DNA from: Clostridiales bacterium
GTDB lineage: Bacteria; Bacillota; Clostridia; Saccharofermentanales; Saccharofermentanaceae
DNA length: 64,000 nt
Assembly: GCA_017617935.1 (NCBI GenBank)
Contig: JAFZVF010000104.1
Span: 1 to 64,000, forward strand
Reading direction: 5' to 3'
The translations under genes and the position numbers were made by a program. Position 1 is the first letter of the stretch, and each line of letters starts with the position of its first letter. Of this stretch, positions 41,203 through 49,593 are shown piece by piece. Under the pieces are notes generated by a model. It was not told where the DNA came from. It saw only the letters and a program-made list of their open reading frames with translations, and did not search any database.

Positions 41203-42717
41203 TTACTCCTTGGAAGCTTCCTCGGAATCGTCAGCCTTAGCCTTCTTGGCTCTGGTCTTCTTAGGCTTTTCCTCGCCCTCGGCAGGTGCTTCCTCAGCCT
41301 TCTTTGTAGTCTTCTTGGCAGCAGTCTTCTTTGCGGGCTTCTCTTCAGCAGCATCATCTGCCTTTGCAGTCTTCTTGGCTGCAGTCTTCTTGGCAGGCTT
41401 CTTCTCTTCAGCGGGCTCTGCATCAGGTTCCTTAGGCTCAACCTTTACTGCCTTGGAAGCAAGATATTCAACGGTCTTTCTAGCGCGGATGGAATCCTTG
41501 ATAAAGGAAGCGTCCTCGCCAACGGACTTCTTAACCTGCTCAACGTCGATCTTGTAAGCTTCGGAGATCGTCTTGACCTCTTCTTCGTAATCAGCGTCGG
41601 TTACCTCAGGATTGGGGATCTCAGTGATCTTCTCGATAACGAGTGAAGACTTGACCCTTACGCGTGCCATGGGCTCAAGGGACTTCTTGAATTCTTCCAT
41701 GGACTGGCCGAGATACTGCAGATACATTGAAAGCTCGATGCCCTGGCTGCTCATGCGTGCCGCCTGGTCCTGAGTCATCTGCTCAACCTCGTTGTCGATC
41801 ATGGGCTGAGGGATCTCGATCTCGCAGTTGTCGCATACCGCACGAACGGTCTCGTTCTCGAAAGCGGCCTTGTTGTCCTTGGCAGCCTTTTCTTCCTTGT
41901 TCTTGCGGATGTCAGCCTTGAGCTCGTCAAGAGTGTCGAACTCGGAAACATCCTTTGCGAACTCGTCGTCGATCGCGGGAACGACTTCGGTCTTGATTGC
42001 GTGGATCTTTACGTTGAAAGTGGCGTCAGCGCCCTTGAGGTCTTCAGAGTGATAATCCTCAGGGAACTTGACTTCGATGGTGAACTCATCACCCTCGCTG
42101 TGGCCTGCGACCTGCTCCTCGAATCCGGGGATGAAGGAGTGGGAACCGAGCTTGAGGTTGTAGCCCTCGCCCTTGCCGCCTTCGAAAGCGACGCCGTCCT
42201 TGAAGCCCTCGTAGTCGATCGTGACAGTATCGCCTTCAGCTGCGGGACGGTCGGAAACTTCCTCGAGGGAGGAATTGCGCTTAGCCATACGCTCGAGCTC
42301 ATCCTCAACGTCCTTGTCCGTTACTTCGATGTCCTTATAAGGAACTTCAACGCCCTCGTACTTGCCGAGCTCGAACTCAGGCTTAACGTATACGGTGATC
42401 GTGTACTTGAGGCCGTTCTCATCAAGGCCGGTAACGTCCATCATGGGACGGGAGATGACCTGGAGGCTGTGCTCCTTAACTGCCTCGGGATACTGCTTGT
42501 TAGCGATCTCGTTCATAGCATCATCATAGAGGACGCCCTCACCGTAGTACTGGCAGACCAGCTGGTAAGGAACCTTTCCCTTACGGAAACCGGGAACCTG
42601 GAAACGGCCCTTGTTCTTGTTGTAAGCCTGCTTAAGGGCAGCCTTCCACTCCTCAATTCCGGCCTCAAGGCTGATAACTACCTGTGAGTGCTCTTTTTTC
42701 TCAATCGTGGATGCCAT
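41203..42717 (-). CDS. tig: Trigger factor with a long basic C-terminal tail
   Basis: Ribosome-bound chaperone and peptidyl-prolyl isomerase for new chains. Seen in order: ribosome-binding domain with the signature FRKGKVP (about residue 44), FKBP-like isomerase domain (about 155-240; GDTVTIDYEGFKDGVAFEGG), and the helical C-terminal arms to about residue 430. Normal trigger factors are about 430 residues. This one is 504 because of a tail of about 75 residues rich in Lys, Ala and Glu with the motif PAKKTAAKKT twice, like a histone H1 or HupB tail. It stands alone, with no clpP/clpX nearby. Promoter and terminator are both visible. Confidence 0.95.
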   Translation of the reverse strand: MASTIEKKEHSQVVISLEAGIEEWKAALKQAYNKNKGRFQVPGFRKGKVPYQLVCQYYGEGVLYDDAMNEIANKQYPEAVKEHSLQVISRPMMDVTGLDENGLKYTITVYVKPEFELGKYEGVEVPYKDIEVTDKDVEDELERMAKRNSSLEEVSDRPAAEGDTVTIDYEGFKDGVAFEGGKGEGYNLKLGSHSFIPGFEEQVAGHSEGDEFTIEVKFPEDYHSEDLKGADATFNVKIHAIKTEVVPAIDDEFAKDVSEFDTLDELKADIRKNKEEKAAKDNKAAFENETVRAVCDNCEIEIPQPMIDNEVEQMTQDQAARMSSQGIELSMYLQYLGQSMEEFKKSLEPMARVRVKSSLVIEKITEIPNPEVTDADYEEEVKTISEAYKIDVEQVKKSVGEDASFIKDSIRARKTVEYLASKAVKVEPKEPDAEPAEEKKPAKKTAAKKTAKADDAAEEKPAKKTAAKKTTKKAEEAPAEGEEKPKKTRAKKAKADDSEEASKE

Positions 42718-42761
42718 GTTATATCCTCCAAAATATTAATAAATAAATTAACCGAGTAAGA

Positions 42762-42791
42762 ATTGTATCACAGCAAGTGCTGTTTTTGCAA
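42762..42791 (-). promoter_or_regulatory. Promoter of tig
   Basis: TTGCAA (reading the plus-strand bases at 42791-42786) and TACAAT (42767-42762) on the minus strand, spacer 18 bases, with TG one base before the -10. An imperfect dyad CAGCA-N2-TGCTG (42771-42782) lies in the spacer. Confidence 0.6.
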
Positions 42792-42804
42792 TAAAAATAT
42801 GGGA

Positions 42805-43329
42805 TTACAAGACCTTTACCTGTACTCCGCCCAAAACGTCAAGGCAGGCCTGGTGGAGCTTGGGGTCAAAAGACGCCGTAAGCTTTGAATCCACTACTAT
42901 CTCCGCCTCGGGAGCGGCTGCCTTTGCGAGCATCGCGTTCGAAATGACGCAGATGTTTGAAACAAGTCCGCAAACCTCGATCGACGAGTATTCAGAAGCG
43001 TTCTTTGCAACGTATTCCGCGAGTTCCAAAGACCCGAAAGTGGGCTTTTCGAATGCAATGCAGCCGGAAAGGGGGCCTTCAAGCTCATCGGCAAGCTTAA
43101 AGCCGTCAGAACCCTTTATGCAGTGAGGAACGGGGAGATTTCTGCCTTCCTGGGTGTTCATGTAGTCGGGAGTGTGCGTGTCGAGCGTATAGACGACTTC
43201 ATCGCCAGAAGCCTTGTAAGAGGCAATGCGCTCGATTATCCCGGGAATGATGGCGTCAGCGCCTTCAAAGCCGAGTGCGCCGTCAATGAAATCCTTCTGG
43301 CAGTCAACAACGATAAGCAGTCTCTTCAT
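42805..43329 (-). CDS. Isochorismatase/nicotinamidase-like cysteine hydrolase
   Basis: A 174-residue cysteine hydrolase of the isochorismatase fold. Catalytic triad readable as Asp in VVDCQKDF (residue 9), Lys in FEKPTFGS (about 94) and Cys in VCGLVSNICVISNA (about 126); metal-binding Asp/His in TLDTHTPDYM resemble nicotinamidase (PncA). A role in NAD salvage (nicotinamide to nicotinate) is the first guess, but relatives hydrolyse other amides. Length fits nicotinamidase-type members. It lies between tig and tRNA-Arg on the same strand, with its start preceded by a GGAGG site. Confidence 0.85.
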   Translation of the reverse strand: MKRLLIVVDCQKDFIDGALGFEGADAIIPGIIERIASYKASGDEVVYTLDTHTPDYMNTQEGRNLPVPHCIKGSDGFKLADELEGPLSGCIAFEKPTFGSLELAEYVAKNASEYSSIEVCGLVSNICVISNAMLAKAAAPEAEIVVDSKLTASFDPKLHQACLDVLGGVQVKVL

Positions 43330-43351
43330 AGGTCAAACCTCCGTCAGGTAA

Positions 43352-43382
43352 TAAAAAAGCTGCCGCGAACCGCAACAGCTTT
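43352..43382 (-). terminator. Terminator of tRNA-Arg
   Basis: On the minus strand AAAGCTG (43382-43376) pairs with CAGCTTT (43362-43356), with GCG/CGC inside the loop, and ends in TTTTTT. Directly after the tRNA. Confidence 0.75.
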
Positions 43383-43387
43383 GTATC

Positions 43388-43464
<77 letters not shown>

Positions 43465-43496
43465 GTATAAGCACCGGTTTCCCGAAATGCCTATTT

Positions 43497-43525
43497 ATAA
43501 TATTACTTGCCCGCTTGAATGTCAA
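43497..43525 (-). promoter_or_regulatory. Promoter of tRNA-Arg
   Basis: Consensus TTGACA (43525-43520) and TATTAT (43502-43497) with a 17-base spacer. Its -35 shares one base pair with the -35 of the divergent phosphatase promoter. Confidence 0.75.
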
Positions 43526-43543
43526 TCAAAACTTGATTAGAAT
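43515..43543 (+). promoter_or_regulatory. Promoter of the tyrosine phosphatase gene
   Basis: TTGAAT (43515-43520) and TAGAAT (43538-43543) with a 17-base spacer on the plus strand. Opposes the tRNA-Arg promoter with abutting -35 boxes. Confidence 0.55.
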
Positions 43544-43572
43544 AATCGCCGTAAAAAGAGGTGCTTATTACT

Positions 43573-44307
43573 GTGTACAATCCGGACGATCAGCTTATAA
43601 CAAGTCTTAGTCTTCCAAACTGCCGCGAGCTCGGCGGAATGCCCTTGGAAGGCGGAAAGACCTTCAGAAAAGGCGTCTTCATCAGGTCAAGTTCGCCCGA
43701 AAAGCTTACGGCCGAACAGCTCCAGACGGTTAAGGACTACGGCGTCAAATGCGTGGTTGACCTCCGCGCCGAGGCTGAACTCAAGGATTACGGCAATCCG
43801 TTTCAAAACGACCCCGACGTTGACTTCCGCTTCGTTTCGCTCTTCCCGGGTGACCCCAACAATCTAAGCGACGAGCTGCTCGACTTCATCCGCAAAAGGC
43901 ATTTGGGCGACTATTACGTCAGGATCTGCGAAGACCTTGGCAATGACGTCGTCAAGGCCATGAGATACCTTCTTGACTCCAAGGGTCTCACTCTTTTTCA
44001 CTGCACCCACGGAAAAGACCGCACGGGCACCATCACAGCCCTGCTCTACCTGCTGGCGGGCGCTTCACGCGAAAACATAATCCTTAACTATGAGGCTTCC
44101 TACAAATATCTCGAAAAGCTTCTTGAACGCAGAATGGCCAAAATGCCGGATGACATGAAGCATCTTCTCAGGTCGGACAGGCTCAATATGGAGATCTTCC
44201 TCGACTACGTTGACGAAAGATGGAACGGAGACATATCTGAATTCTTCAGGTTCAACGGAATGACCGACGAAGAGATTAGCCGGCTAAAAGCCAAGTGCGT
44301 TGAATAA
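43573..44307 (+). CDS. Tyrosine-protein phosphatase (Y_phosphatase3 / DSP type)
   Basis: A 244-residue cysteine-dependent phosphatase. The P-loop HCTHGKDRTG (about residue 144) carries the nucleophilic Cys and Arg, and the general acid region and N-terminal NCRELGGMPLEGGKTFRKG fit the bacterial Tyr-phosphatase group including IphP-like enzymes. No signal peptide, so cytoplasmic; targets may be phosphotyrosine proteins or phosphoinositide-like substrates. The GTG at 43573 is preferred because AGAGG lies 11 bases before it; GTG at 43561 overlaps that site. It is convergent with the next gene, nine bases apart. Confidence 0.88.
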   Translation: MYNPDDQLITSLSLPNCRELGGMPLEGGKTFRKGVFIRSSSPEKLTAEQLQTVKDYGVKCVVDLRAEAELKDYGNPFQNDPDVDFRFVSLFPGDPNNLSDELLDFIRKRHLGDYYVRICEDLGNDVVKAMRYLLDSKGLTLFHCTHGKDRTGTITALLYLLAGASRENIILNYEASYKYLEKLLERRMAKMPDDMKHLLRSDRLNMEIFLDYVDERWNGDISEFFRFNGMTDEEISRLKAKCVE

Positions 44308-44316
44308 CCTTCTACT

Positions 44317-45642
44317 TCAGGAGGTCTTGGAAGAAACCTCTCCAAGGCGAATCTTGGAAACGTTCTTGTTCTCATCGAATTCAAACTCAAGCTTGTAAGT
44401 GCCGTCCGTCGTCTCAAACGTGTAGACGTAATCGGTCTCGTCGATCATGGGATAGACAAGCAGGAGCTCGGAGATGTTCATTCCGACGAACAAACGCCCG
44501 TCAAAAGTCGACGAGGGGGTCTCCGCGTCGTAATTGTAGATCGAGATGGACACGAGCTTTGCGGAATTCCAAGTGCCGTCCGCCGTGGGCGTTCCCTCGA
44601 AATGGAGCATGACGCCGTTGAACGCGAGCAGAATGTCGGCATGTCTCTTTCTCCTTGAGGTGTCCACCATCTGGATGACCGGTTCGCCGAAAAGGTTAAT
44701 GATATCGGTCTTCGTGTAAGTAAGTCCGCATCTGAGGACGGGCGTGCCCTTCAGGCAGAATTCGACCTCGTCACCCTGCGAAACAAACGCGTCTTCGATG
44801 TAGAACGCTCCGTCAGCCCTTCTGTAGAGGTTGACGGTCCTCGCGATAATGTTCTCGCCCGAAGCATCGAGCGTCTCAGGGATCTCATAGCTGATGAGCG
44901 TCGGCAGGAATGACTTCAGCTTGAATTCCCTGACCGAACTCCTGACGCGGAGCTTGTAGTAATCGATGAGGTAAGCGGCCTTTGAGGTGATGACCGACGA
45001 GATGTAGATGTCGTCATTGAGCATCGGCTTGATTATCGATTCCAGGCCCGCCGTATTGCCGTCGCTGATCATCTTGAAATAATGCGCGATGTAATCGTAG
45101 GCTTCGACCGACTTGGTCGCGTAGTCGTTTGCGAGCATGTAAGCTCCGTCCTTGTAGGACAGCGCGAACCTGCAGGGATTGTTCTTGTCGTAATCGACCT
45201 CGTAAATGAGTTCGACCAGGGTCAGTCCTGAATAAGACTTCAACGAAACGGCGTTTGAACCGGCCTTTTCATCAGCCTGTGCAAAGATCTTCGCAGTCTC
45301 CTCTTCCGAAAGGAACTTGAAGGCCGTGATCTTGCCGTGTCTTTCGGACATCGTCCTCAAGATCTCGCAATACTGCATGAATACCGTGTAAGACATGCCG
45401 TCGAGTTGTTCTTCAGGAATCGATGAATAGCTGTCGGCCACGTTGTCGCCGCTCTTGATGGCGCTGCTGACCAGGCGGGCAAGTTCCGGACCGGAAATGA
45501 ATTCACTATGCGTGTCAAAACGCTTTTGGATCGACTGGACTATGTCACACGATGAAAGCGAAAACATGACGGCAACGGCCAAAAGCAGTGCAATGGCCCT
45601 CTGCCCCAAAAGTTTTCCGGCACGTGTGGTCCTTCCGGTCAT
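44317..45642 (-). CDS. Predicted lipoprotein of unknown function
   Basis: A 441-residue protein with a signal and lipobox LSSC (Cys near residue 32) and no domain I recognise. The C-terminal part is rich in beta-strand-like segments (LVSISIYNYDAETPSSTFD; YTFETTDGTYKLEFEFDE). It is the last gene after rlmB on the same strand; the ATG at 45642 overlaps no coding sequence but lies inside the TAG-TG-ATG junction with rlmB, and the GGAGG site falls in rlmB's last codons, so translation is coupled. An unrelated housekeeping neighbour (rlmB) gives no hint of function. Confidence 0.75.
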   Translation of the reverse strand: MTGRTTRAGKLLGQRAIALLLAVAVMFSLSSCDIVQSIQKRFDTHSEFISGPELARLVSSAIKSGDNVADSYSSIPEEQLDGMSYTVFMQYCEILRTMSERHGKITAFKFLSEEETAKIFAQADEKAGSNAVSLKSYSGLTLVELIYEVDYDKNNPCRFALSYKDGAYMLANDYATKSVEAYDYIAHYFKMISDGNTAGLESIIKPMLNDDIYISSVITSKAAYLIDYYKLRVRSSVREFKLKSFLPTLISYEIPETLDASGENIIARTVNLYRRADGAFYIEDAFVSQGDEVEFCLKGTPVLRCGLTYTKTDIINLFGEPVIQMVDTSRRKRHADILLAFNGVMLHFEGTPTADGTWNSAKLVSISIYNYDAETPSSTFDGRLFVGMNISELLLVYPMIDETDYVYTFETTDGTYKLEFEFDENKNVSKIRLGEVSSKTS

Positions 45643-45644
45643 CA

Positions 45645-46451
45645 CTATCCCTCCGATCTCCTGTGCCTTGCAGCCTCAAACACTATGACGCCGGCAGCAA
45701 CCGCGGCATTAAGGCTGTTCACGTGTCCGACCATCGGTATCTCAACGGTGAAGTCGCAGCATTTGCGCACTCCGTCCCTCATGCCGTCGCCTTCGCTTCC
45801 GATAACGATAACAAGGTTTCCCGAATAATCGGCCTTGTCATATGAAATGTCACCGTTCATGTCAGTTCCGCAAACCCAGAAGCCCTCTTTTTCCTTAAGG
45901 TTCCTGAGCGTCTGTGCAAGATTCGTAACCCTGGCGACGGGAACGTATTCCATCGCGCCAGCAGAGGCTTTCGCGACCATGGAATCGAGAGAGACCGAAC
46001 GCCTCTCCGGAATTATGACTCCGTCTATCCCGCAACAATCCGCGATCCTCAAAACGGAACCGAGGTTATATGCATCCTTTATCTCGTCCAAAGCTATGAG
46101 AAGCGGCGCCCTGCCTTCTTCCCTGGCCTTGCTCAGTATGTCGTCAAGATCGGCATACTCGTGAGGCGCGACCGTGGCAATTACTCCCTGATGGTTGTGC
46201 GTCGTGCTGATGCGGTCCAAAACGTTTCTTGGAGCTCTCGTGATGACTATCCCCTTCTTGTTTGCCTCATCGAGGATCTTTGCAAGCGCGGGCTCAAGAC
46301 GCCTTCCGCCTTCGGGCTTTAATATCCACATTCGGTTGAAGGTCCTGCCTGCGGCAAGGGCTTCCGTGACCGCGTTGCGGCCTTCGATCTTGTCACCGGA
46401 CACGTTGTTCGATCTGTTTTTTTCGCCGCGTCTGTCGTCCAAATTACTCAT
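45645..46451 (-). CDS. rlmB: 23S rRNA (guanosine-2'-O-)-methyltransferase
   Basis: A 268-residue SPOUT (TrmH/RlmB) methyltransferase that uses SAM to methylate a guanosine ribose in 23S rRNA. N-terminal substrate-binding domain (about 22-95) then the knotted domain with LIALDEIKDAYNLGSVLRIA (motif 1, about 115), VIVIGSEGDGMRDGVRKCCD (motif 2, about 218) and IPMVGHVNSLNAAVAAGVI (motif 3, about 238). It follows mrnC with an 8-base overlap, the standard cysS-mrnC-rlmB order of Bacillota. Confidence 0.95.
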   Translation of the reverse strand: MSNLDDRRGEKNRSNNVSGDKIEGRNAVTEALAAGRTFNRMWILKPEGGRRLEPALAKILDEANKKGIVITRAPRNVLDRISTTHNHQGVIATVAPHEYADLDDILSKAREEGRAPLLIALDEIKDAYNLGSVLRIADCCGIDGVIIPERRSVSLDSMVAKASAGAMEYVPVARVTNLAQTLRNLKEKEGFWVCGTDMNGDISYDKADYSGNLVIVIGSEGDGMRDGVRKCCDFTVEIPMVGHVNSLNAAVAAGVIVFEAARHRRSEG

Positions 46452-46887
46452 CTCCCGTATCGTCTGTCTCGATCTCGTTGATCGGCTTAATGCCGTCCGC
46501 TATCTCAAAGCTTCTTTGGATGATGTATTCCATCCTGGCCTCCTGGTTGTCCATGAAGAGGTAACCGATGAGGGCCTCAAATCCCGTAGCGTACATGTAG
46601 TCCGCATGCGAAGCGTTCTTGGAAGCCGCGTGGGGATTGGAATTCTTGCCCCTGCGGAAATAATCCGTCTCGGTCTCCGTCAGCTCATCCATAAGCTGCC
46701 TGGAGATCTCCGCCTGAGCCTCTGCGGAAACGTACTTGATGGTGCGCTTGTGAAGCTTGTTGTTGTTTCCCGCACCATAGCTCGAAGCGTGACACCTCGC
46801 ATAGACCTCGTAAACGGCATCGCCGATGTACGCCAGCACGAGCGGCGAGACTTCACGAAGATCGGATGCTATGAAAGGCTTTATCAT
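46444..46887 (-). CDS. mrnC: Mini-ribonuclease 3
   Basis: A 147-residue RNase III catalytic domain without the double-strand RNA-binding domain, as expected for Mini-III, which matures 23S rRNA ends. The conserved acidic core is visible in LVLAYIGDAVYEVYARCH (about residue 15) and in SHADYMYATGFEALIGYLFM (about 100), with Glu in EARMEYII. It lies 12 bases downstream of cysS and overlaps rlmB, so one transcript is likely. Confidence 0.95.
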   Translation of the reverse strand: MIKPFIASDLREVSPLVLAYIGDAVYEVYARCHASSYGAGNNNKLHKRTIKYVSAEAQAEISRQLMDELTETETDYFRRGKNSNPHAASKNASHADYMYATGFEALIGYLFMDNQEARMEYIIQRSFEIADGIKPINEIETDDTGDE

Positions 46888-46899
46888 GTAAACGCTCCG

Positions 46900-48318
46900 T
46901 TACTTGATCTTCTCGAGCTGCGGACCCTTGGGGGTGTCCTTGATGCTGTAGCCCAAAGCCGTGATCTCATCCCTGATCCTGTCGGCTTCAGCGAAGTTCT
47001 TTTCCTTCTTTGCGGCCGCGCGCTTTTCGGCAAGTTCCTTGACTTCTTCCGGAATCTCTTCCTTTGCCTCGTCAAGCGTTACACCAAGGACTCCCGTAAG
47101 TTCGGTAATCTTGTCTGATGCGAGCTTCAACGCTTCAGCGGAAGCATCGTCCGCCGCAAGCGCCCTGTTCGCCTCGCTTACGAGGTTAAAGATGTCGGTA
47201 ATGGCATCGGCGGTATTGAGATCGTCGTCCATGTGAGCAACAAAGCTGTCTTCAGCCGCCTTGACGGCTTCCTTTAGCTTTGCGGTTGTCTCAGAATCGG
47301 AAGGATGAGAATCCGCGCCGTTCTCGAGCGCGAACTTGATCTGCGAGACGCAGTTGCTGATCCTTCCGAGGCTCGTCTGAGCTGCGGCCAGAAGCTCATC
47401 AGAGAAATTGATGGGGCTCCTGTAGTGTCCGAGCAGGATGAAGAATCTGATGACGTTATACGGGTACTTCTTGACAATGTCCCTGATCGTGAAGAAATTG
47501 CCAAGGGACTTGCTCATCTTCTCGCCGTCGATGTTGACAAATGCGTTGTGTACCCAGAAGTTAGCCAGCGGGCAGCCGTTTGCGGCCTCACTCTGCGCGA
47601 TCTCATTCTCGTGATGGGGGAATATCAGGTCCTGTCCGCCGCCATGAATGTCAATGGTCTGGCCGAGGAACTGATTGATCATGGCAGAGCATTCGATGTG
47701 CCAGCCGGGTCTTCCTTCGCCCCACGGAGAACCCCATGAGGGCTCGCCTTCCTTCTTGAACTTCCAAAGCGCGAAATCGCCCGGATTCTTCTTGCCTTCA
47801 TAATTGGCCTTTCTCTCGCCGCCGCCTGCAACGAGCTCGTCGAGCTTGTAGTGGGAGAGTTTGCCGTAGTCTTCCTTCTTGGAAACGTCGTAGTAAACTC
47901 CGTCGCCTTCGATCACATAGGTGAAGCCCTTCTCCTCCATCGACTTGATCAGGGCGATTATCGCCTTGATCGAATGCGTAGCGCGGGGCTGGGCGCTCTG
48001 GCGTTTGATGTTGAGGCCGTCAGCGTCAACGTAATATTCCTTGATGAACCTGTCAGCCAGCTGCTCGACGGTGATGCCTTCCTCGTTAGCGCGGTTGATC
48101 ATCTTGTCGTCGATGTCGGTGAAGTTCTGAACGAAGGTAACGTCGTAGCCCCTGTACTCGAGATATCTCCTTAACGTATCGAAAGTAACGAAAGGCCTTG
48201 CGTTTCCGAGGTGGAAATAGTTGTAGACCGTCGGACCGCAAGCGTACATCTTGACCTTACCGGGTTCGATCGTCTTGAAGTCTTCCTTGTATCTTGTAAG
48301 CGTGTTGTAAAGTTTCAT
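46900..48318 (-). CDS. cysS: Cysteinyl-tRNA synthetase
   Basis: Class I aminoacyl-tRNA synthetase of 472 residues. HIGH motif as YFHLGNARP (about residue 34), zinc-site CGPTVY near residue 27 with later Cys/His in HIECSAM and HHENEIAQSE, KMSKS in GEKMSKSLGNF (about 265), and the C-terminal anticodon-binding region. First of the cysS-mrnC-rlmB genes. Upstream lies an RNA of about 270 bases that ends in a terminator, with about 110 bases left before the ATG, so expression may be controlled by attenuation. Confidence 0.96.
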   Translation of the reverse strand: MKLYNTLTRYKEDFKTIEPGKVKMYACGPTVYNYFHLGNARPFVTFDTLRRYLEYRGYDVTFVQNFTDIDDKMINRANEEGITVEQLADRFIKEYYVDADGLNIKRQSAQPRATHSIKAIIALIKSMEEKGFTYVIEGDGVYYDVSKKEDYGKLSHYKLDELVAGGGERKANYEGKKNPGDFALWKFKKEGEPSWGSPWGEGRPGWHIECSAMINQFLGQTIDIHGGGQDLIFPHHENEIAQSEAANGCPLANFWVHNAFVNIDGEKMSKSLGNFFTIRDIVKKYPYNVIRFFILLGHYRSPINFSDELLAAAQTSLGRISNCVSQIKFALENGADSHPSDSETTAKLKEAVKAAEDSFVAHMDDDLNTADAITDIFNLVSEANRALAADDASAEALKLASDKITELTGVLGVTLDEAKEEIPEEVKELAEKRAAAKKEKNFAEADRIRDEITALGYSIKDTPKGPQLEKIK

Positions 48319-48423
48319 GTCAATTCTCCTTGTAATGCAGATATTTCAGTCATTTGCCGTTGTAACATCGACAACAGGTACATCGGAAGCCTGAACGTCT
48401 TCCACTGCAAGGAAAAACGGGGC

Positions 48424-48463
48424 ATAAAAAAACGACACCCGCCGCCATACGGGCAGCAGGATC
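48424..48463 (-). terminator. Terminator between the unidentified RNA and cysS
   Basis: A 9-bp stem on the minus strand (48460-48452 with 48446-48438, two G-U pairs, stable only on this strand), extended by GAT/GTC pairing, then seven T. About 108 bases before the cysS ATG. Its place upstream of a tRNA-synthetase gene makes it either an attenuator or the 3' end of a small RNA. Confidence 0.8.
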
Positions 48464-48697
48464 ACGAGAAACCCTCTGTTTTGCTCCGTTAAGTATTACC
48501 AAGCGATTTTTCTCTTTCCATCCTGGTCAAAATAAACGACCCGAACATAGCAGACTCTGATTGACACCCGGATATCCAGGGCTGATGCTCTGCGCCTGAC
48601 TTCAATAGTCCAACTTACAAGGCTTTATTTCCACCAAACGGTCCAAGCTCATAATTATGTCATGTAGGTCCAATTTAGAGGCCACAATGCTAAGGTC
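48426..48697 (-). ncRNA. Unidentified structured RNA or cysS leader
   Basis: Transcript predicted from a strong promoter to the terminator above, about 272 bases. No ORF with a good ribosome site was seen. Possible stems: GACUAUUGA with UCAAU-N3-AGUC, CCUGG-AUAU-CCGGG, GGUC...GACC and a CAUAAUUAUG palindrome. I could not find the T-box sequence or any RNase P, SRP, tmRNA or common riboswitch signature. The remaining sequence from 48319 to 48425 holds only the cysS ribosome site and no convincing promoter. Could be a T-box variant, a 6S-like RNA or new. Confidence 0.45.
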
Positions 48698-48703
48698 ACC
48701 TTA

Positions 48704-48731
48704 ATTATAAAACAACGTGCGGGTATTTCAA
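48704..48731 (-). promoter_or_regulatory. Strong promoter upstream of the cysS leader/RNA
   Basis: TTGAAA (48731-48726) and TATAAT (48709-48704) with a 16-base spacer on the minus strand. The start is expected near 48697. Confidence 0.75.
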
Positions 48732-48789
48732 ATATAAAAAGGCATTTGCAACAATATCGCAACAATTCTTGCGGTTTTTAAACCTTGGC

Positions 48790-49590
48790 TCAGAAAGGTT
48801 CATCCAGCTTGATCTGCCTGCTCCCAGCGAACGCGGCGCAAAGGACCTTTTCCGCGCCAGCCTCGTACAGCGCCGCCGCAGCCTCATGAAGCGTAAAGCC
48901 CGTTGTGACGACGTCATCCACCACGATCACGGTCATTCCCGTCAGATCCCACTCCTCCGATACCCCGAAAGCCCCCGTCACGTTTGCGATGCGGGCAAGG
49001 TTTCCCTTAAGCTCGGTCTGCCTGTTGGTGTTGCGGTTCCTGTATAAGACGTCGTCAGCGTACGGGATTCCCAATATGGCTGAAGCGGGCTTGGCGATCT
49101 CGGCTGCCTGATTGAACCCTCGTTCCTTCATTCTCTTTGGCGAAAGCGGCACGGGTACGATCAGATCCGCATGGACGGAGTCGCTCGCCATGAATGTTCC
49201 CAGAAGGCACCCGAAAAGCCTGGCCAGACATGGCTTTTTGCCAAACTTGATCATGGGCATGGCGCGCTTCACCATTCCTTCGTAAGCAAGCGGCAGGTAA
49301 AGTGGCAATCCGGGACAAGGATCGCCGTCATAAGGATCGGAAAGGCACAAGAGCCAGCGCTTGTCACTCTCATACGGAGCAAGAGATGACAGGCATTTTC
49401 CGCAGACGTGAAGCCCCGAGGGCTTTCCGGAAAGAGCCTCCGAGAAATCCTCGTATTTTGAAAACCGGTCATCGGCATCCGCGAGCCTTCCGCATATGCA
49501 ACAGCACTTCGGGAACGCAAAATCCAGCATTTCCTTCAGGTATGACGAAAACAGGGAGATTCCTCCCCTTAAGGCATTTGAACAAGTCAT
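48790..49590 (-). CDS. comF: ComF-family phosphoribosyltransferase-like protein
   Basis: A 266-residue protein of the ComFC/GntX group. An N-terminal zinc-finger-like region has CCCICG (about residue 30) with a second Cys pair HVCGKC (about 75); the C-terminal half is a phosphoribosyltransferase fold with the PRPP loop VIVVDDVVTTGFTL (about residue 225). Such proteins are needed for DNA uptake in competent Bacillota. It follows recD2 by three bases; the ATG at 49590 lacks a good ribosome site, so coupling to recD2 is likely. The real start might be ATG at 49530. Confidence 0.85.
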   Translation of the reverse strand: MTCSNALRGGISLFSSYLKEMLDFAFPKCCCICGRLADADDRFSKYEDFSEALSGKPSGLHVCGKCLSSLAPYESDKRWLLCLSDPYDGDPCPGLPLYLPLAYEGMVKRAMPMIKFGKKPCLARLFGCLLGTFMASDSVHADLIVPVPLSPKRMKERGFNQAAEIAKPASAILGIPYADDVLYRNRNTNRQTELKGNLARIANVTGAFGVSEEWDLTGMTVIVVDDVVTTGFTLHEAAAALYEAGAEKVLCAAFAGSRQIKLDEPF

Positions 49591-49593
49591 AGA

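Noticed and set aside
48426-48697. RNase P RNA, tmRNA or SRP RNA
   Set aside because: Length and conserved core motifs of each are missing.
48319-48731. T-box riboswitch for cysS
   Set aside because: A promoter, leader and terminator are there, but the conserved AGGGUGGNACCGCG antiterminator sequence is not, so I describe it only as an unidentified RNA.
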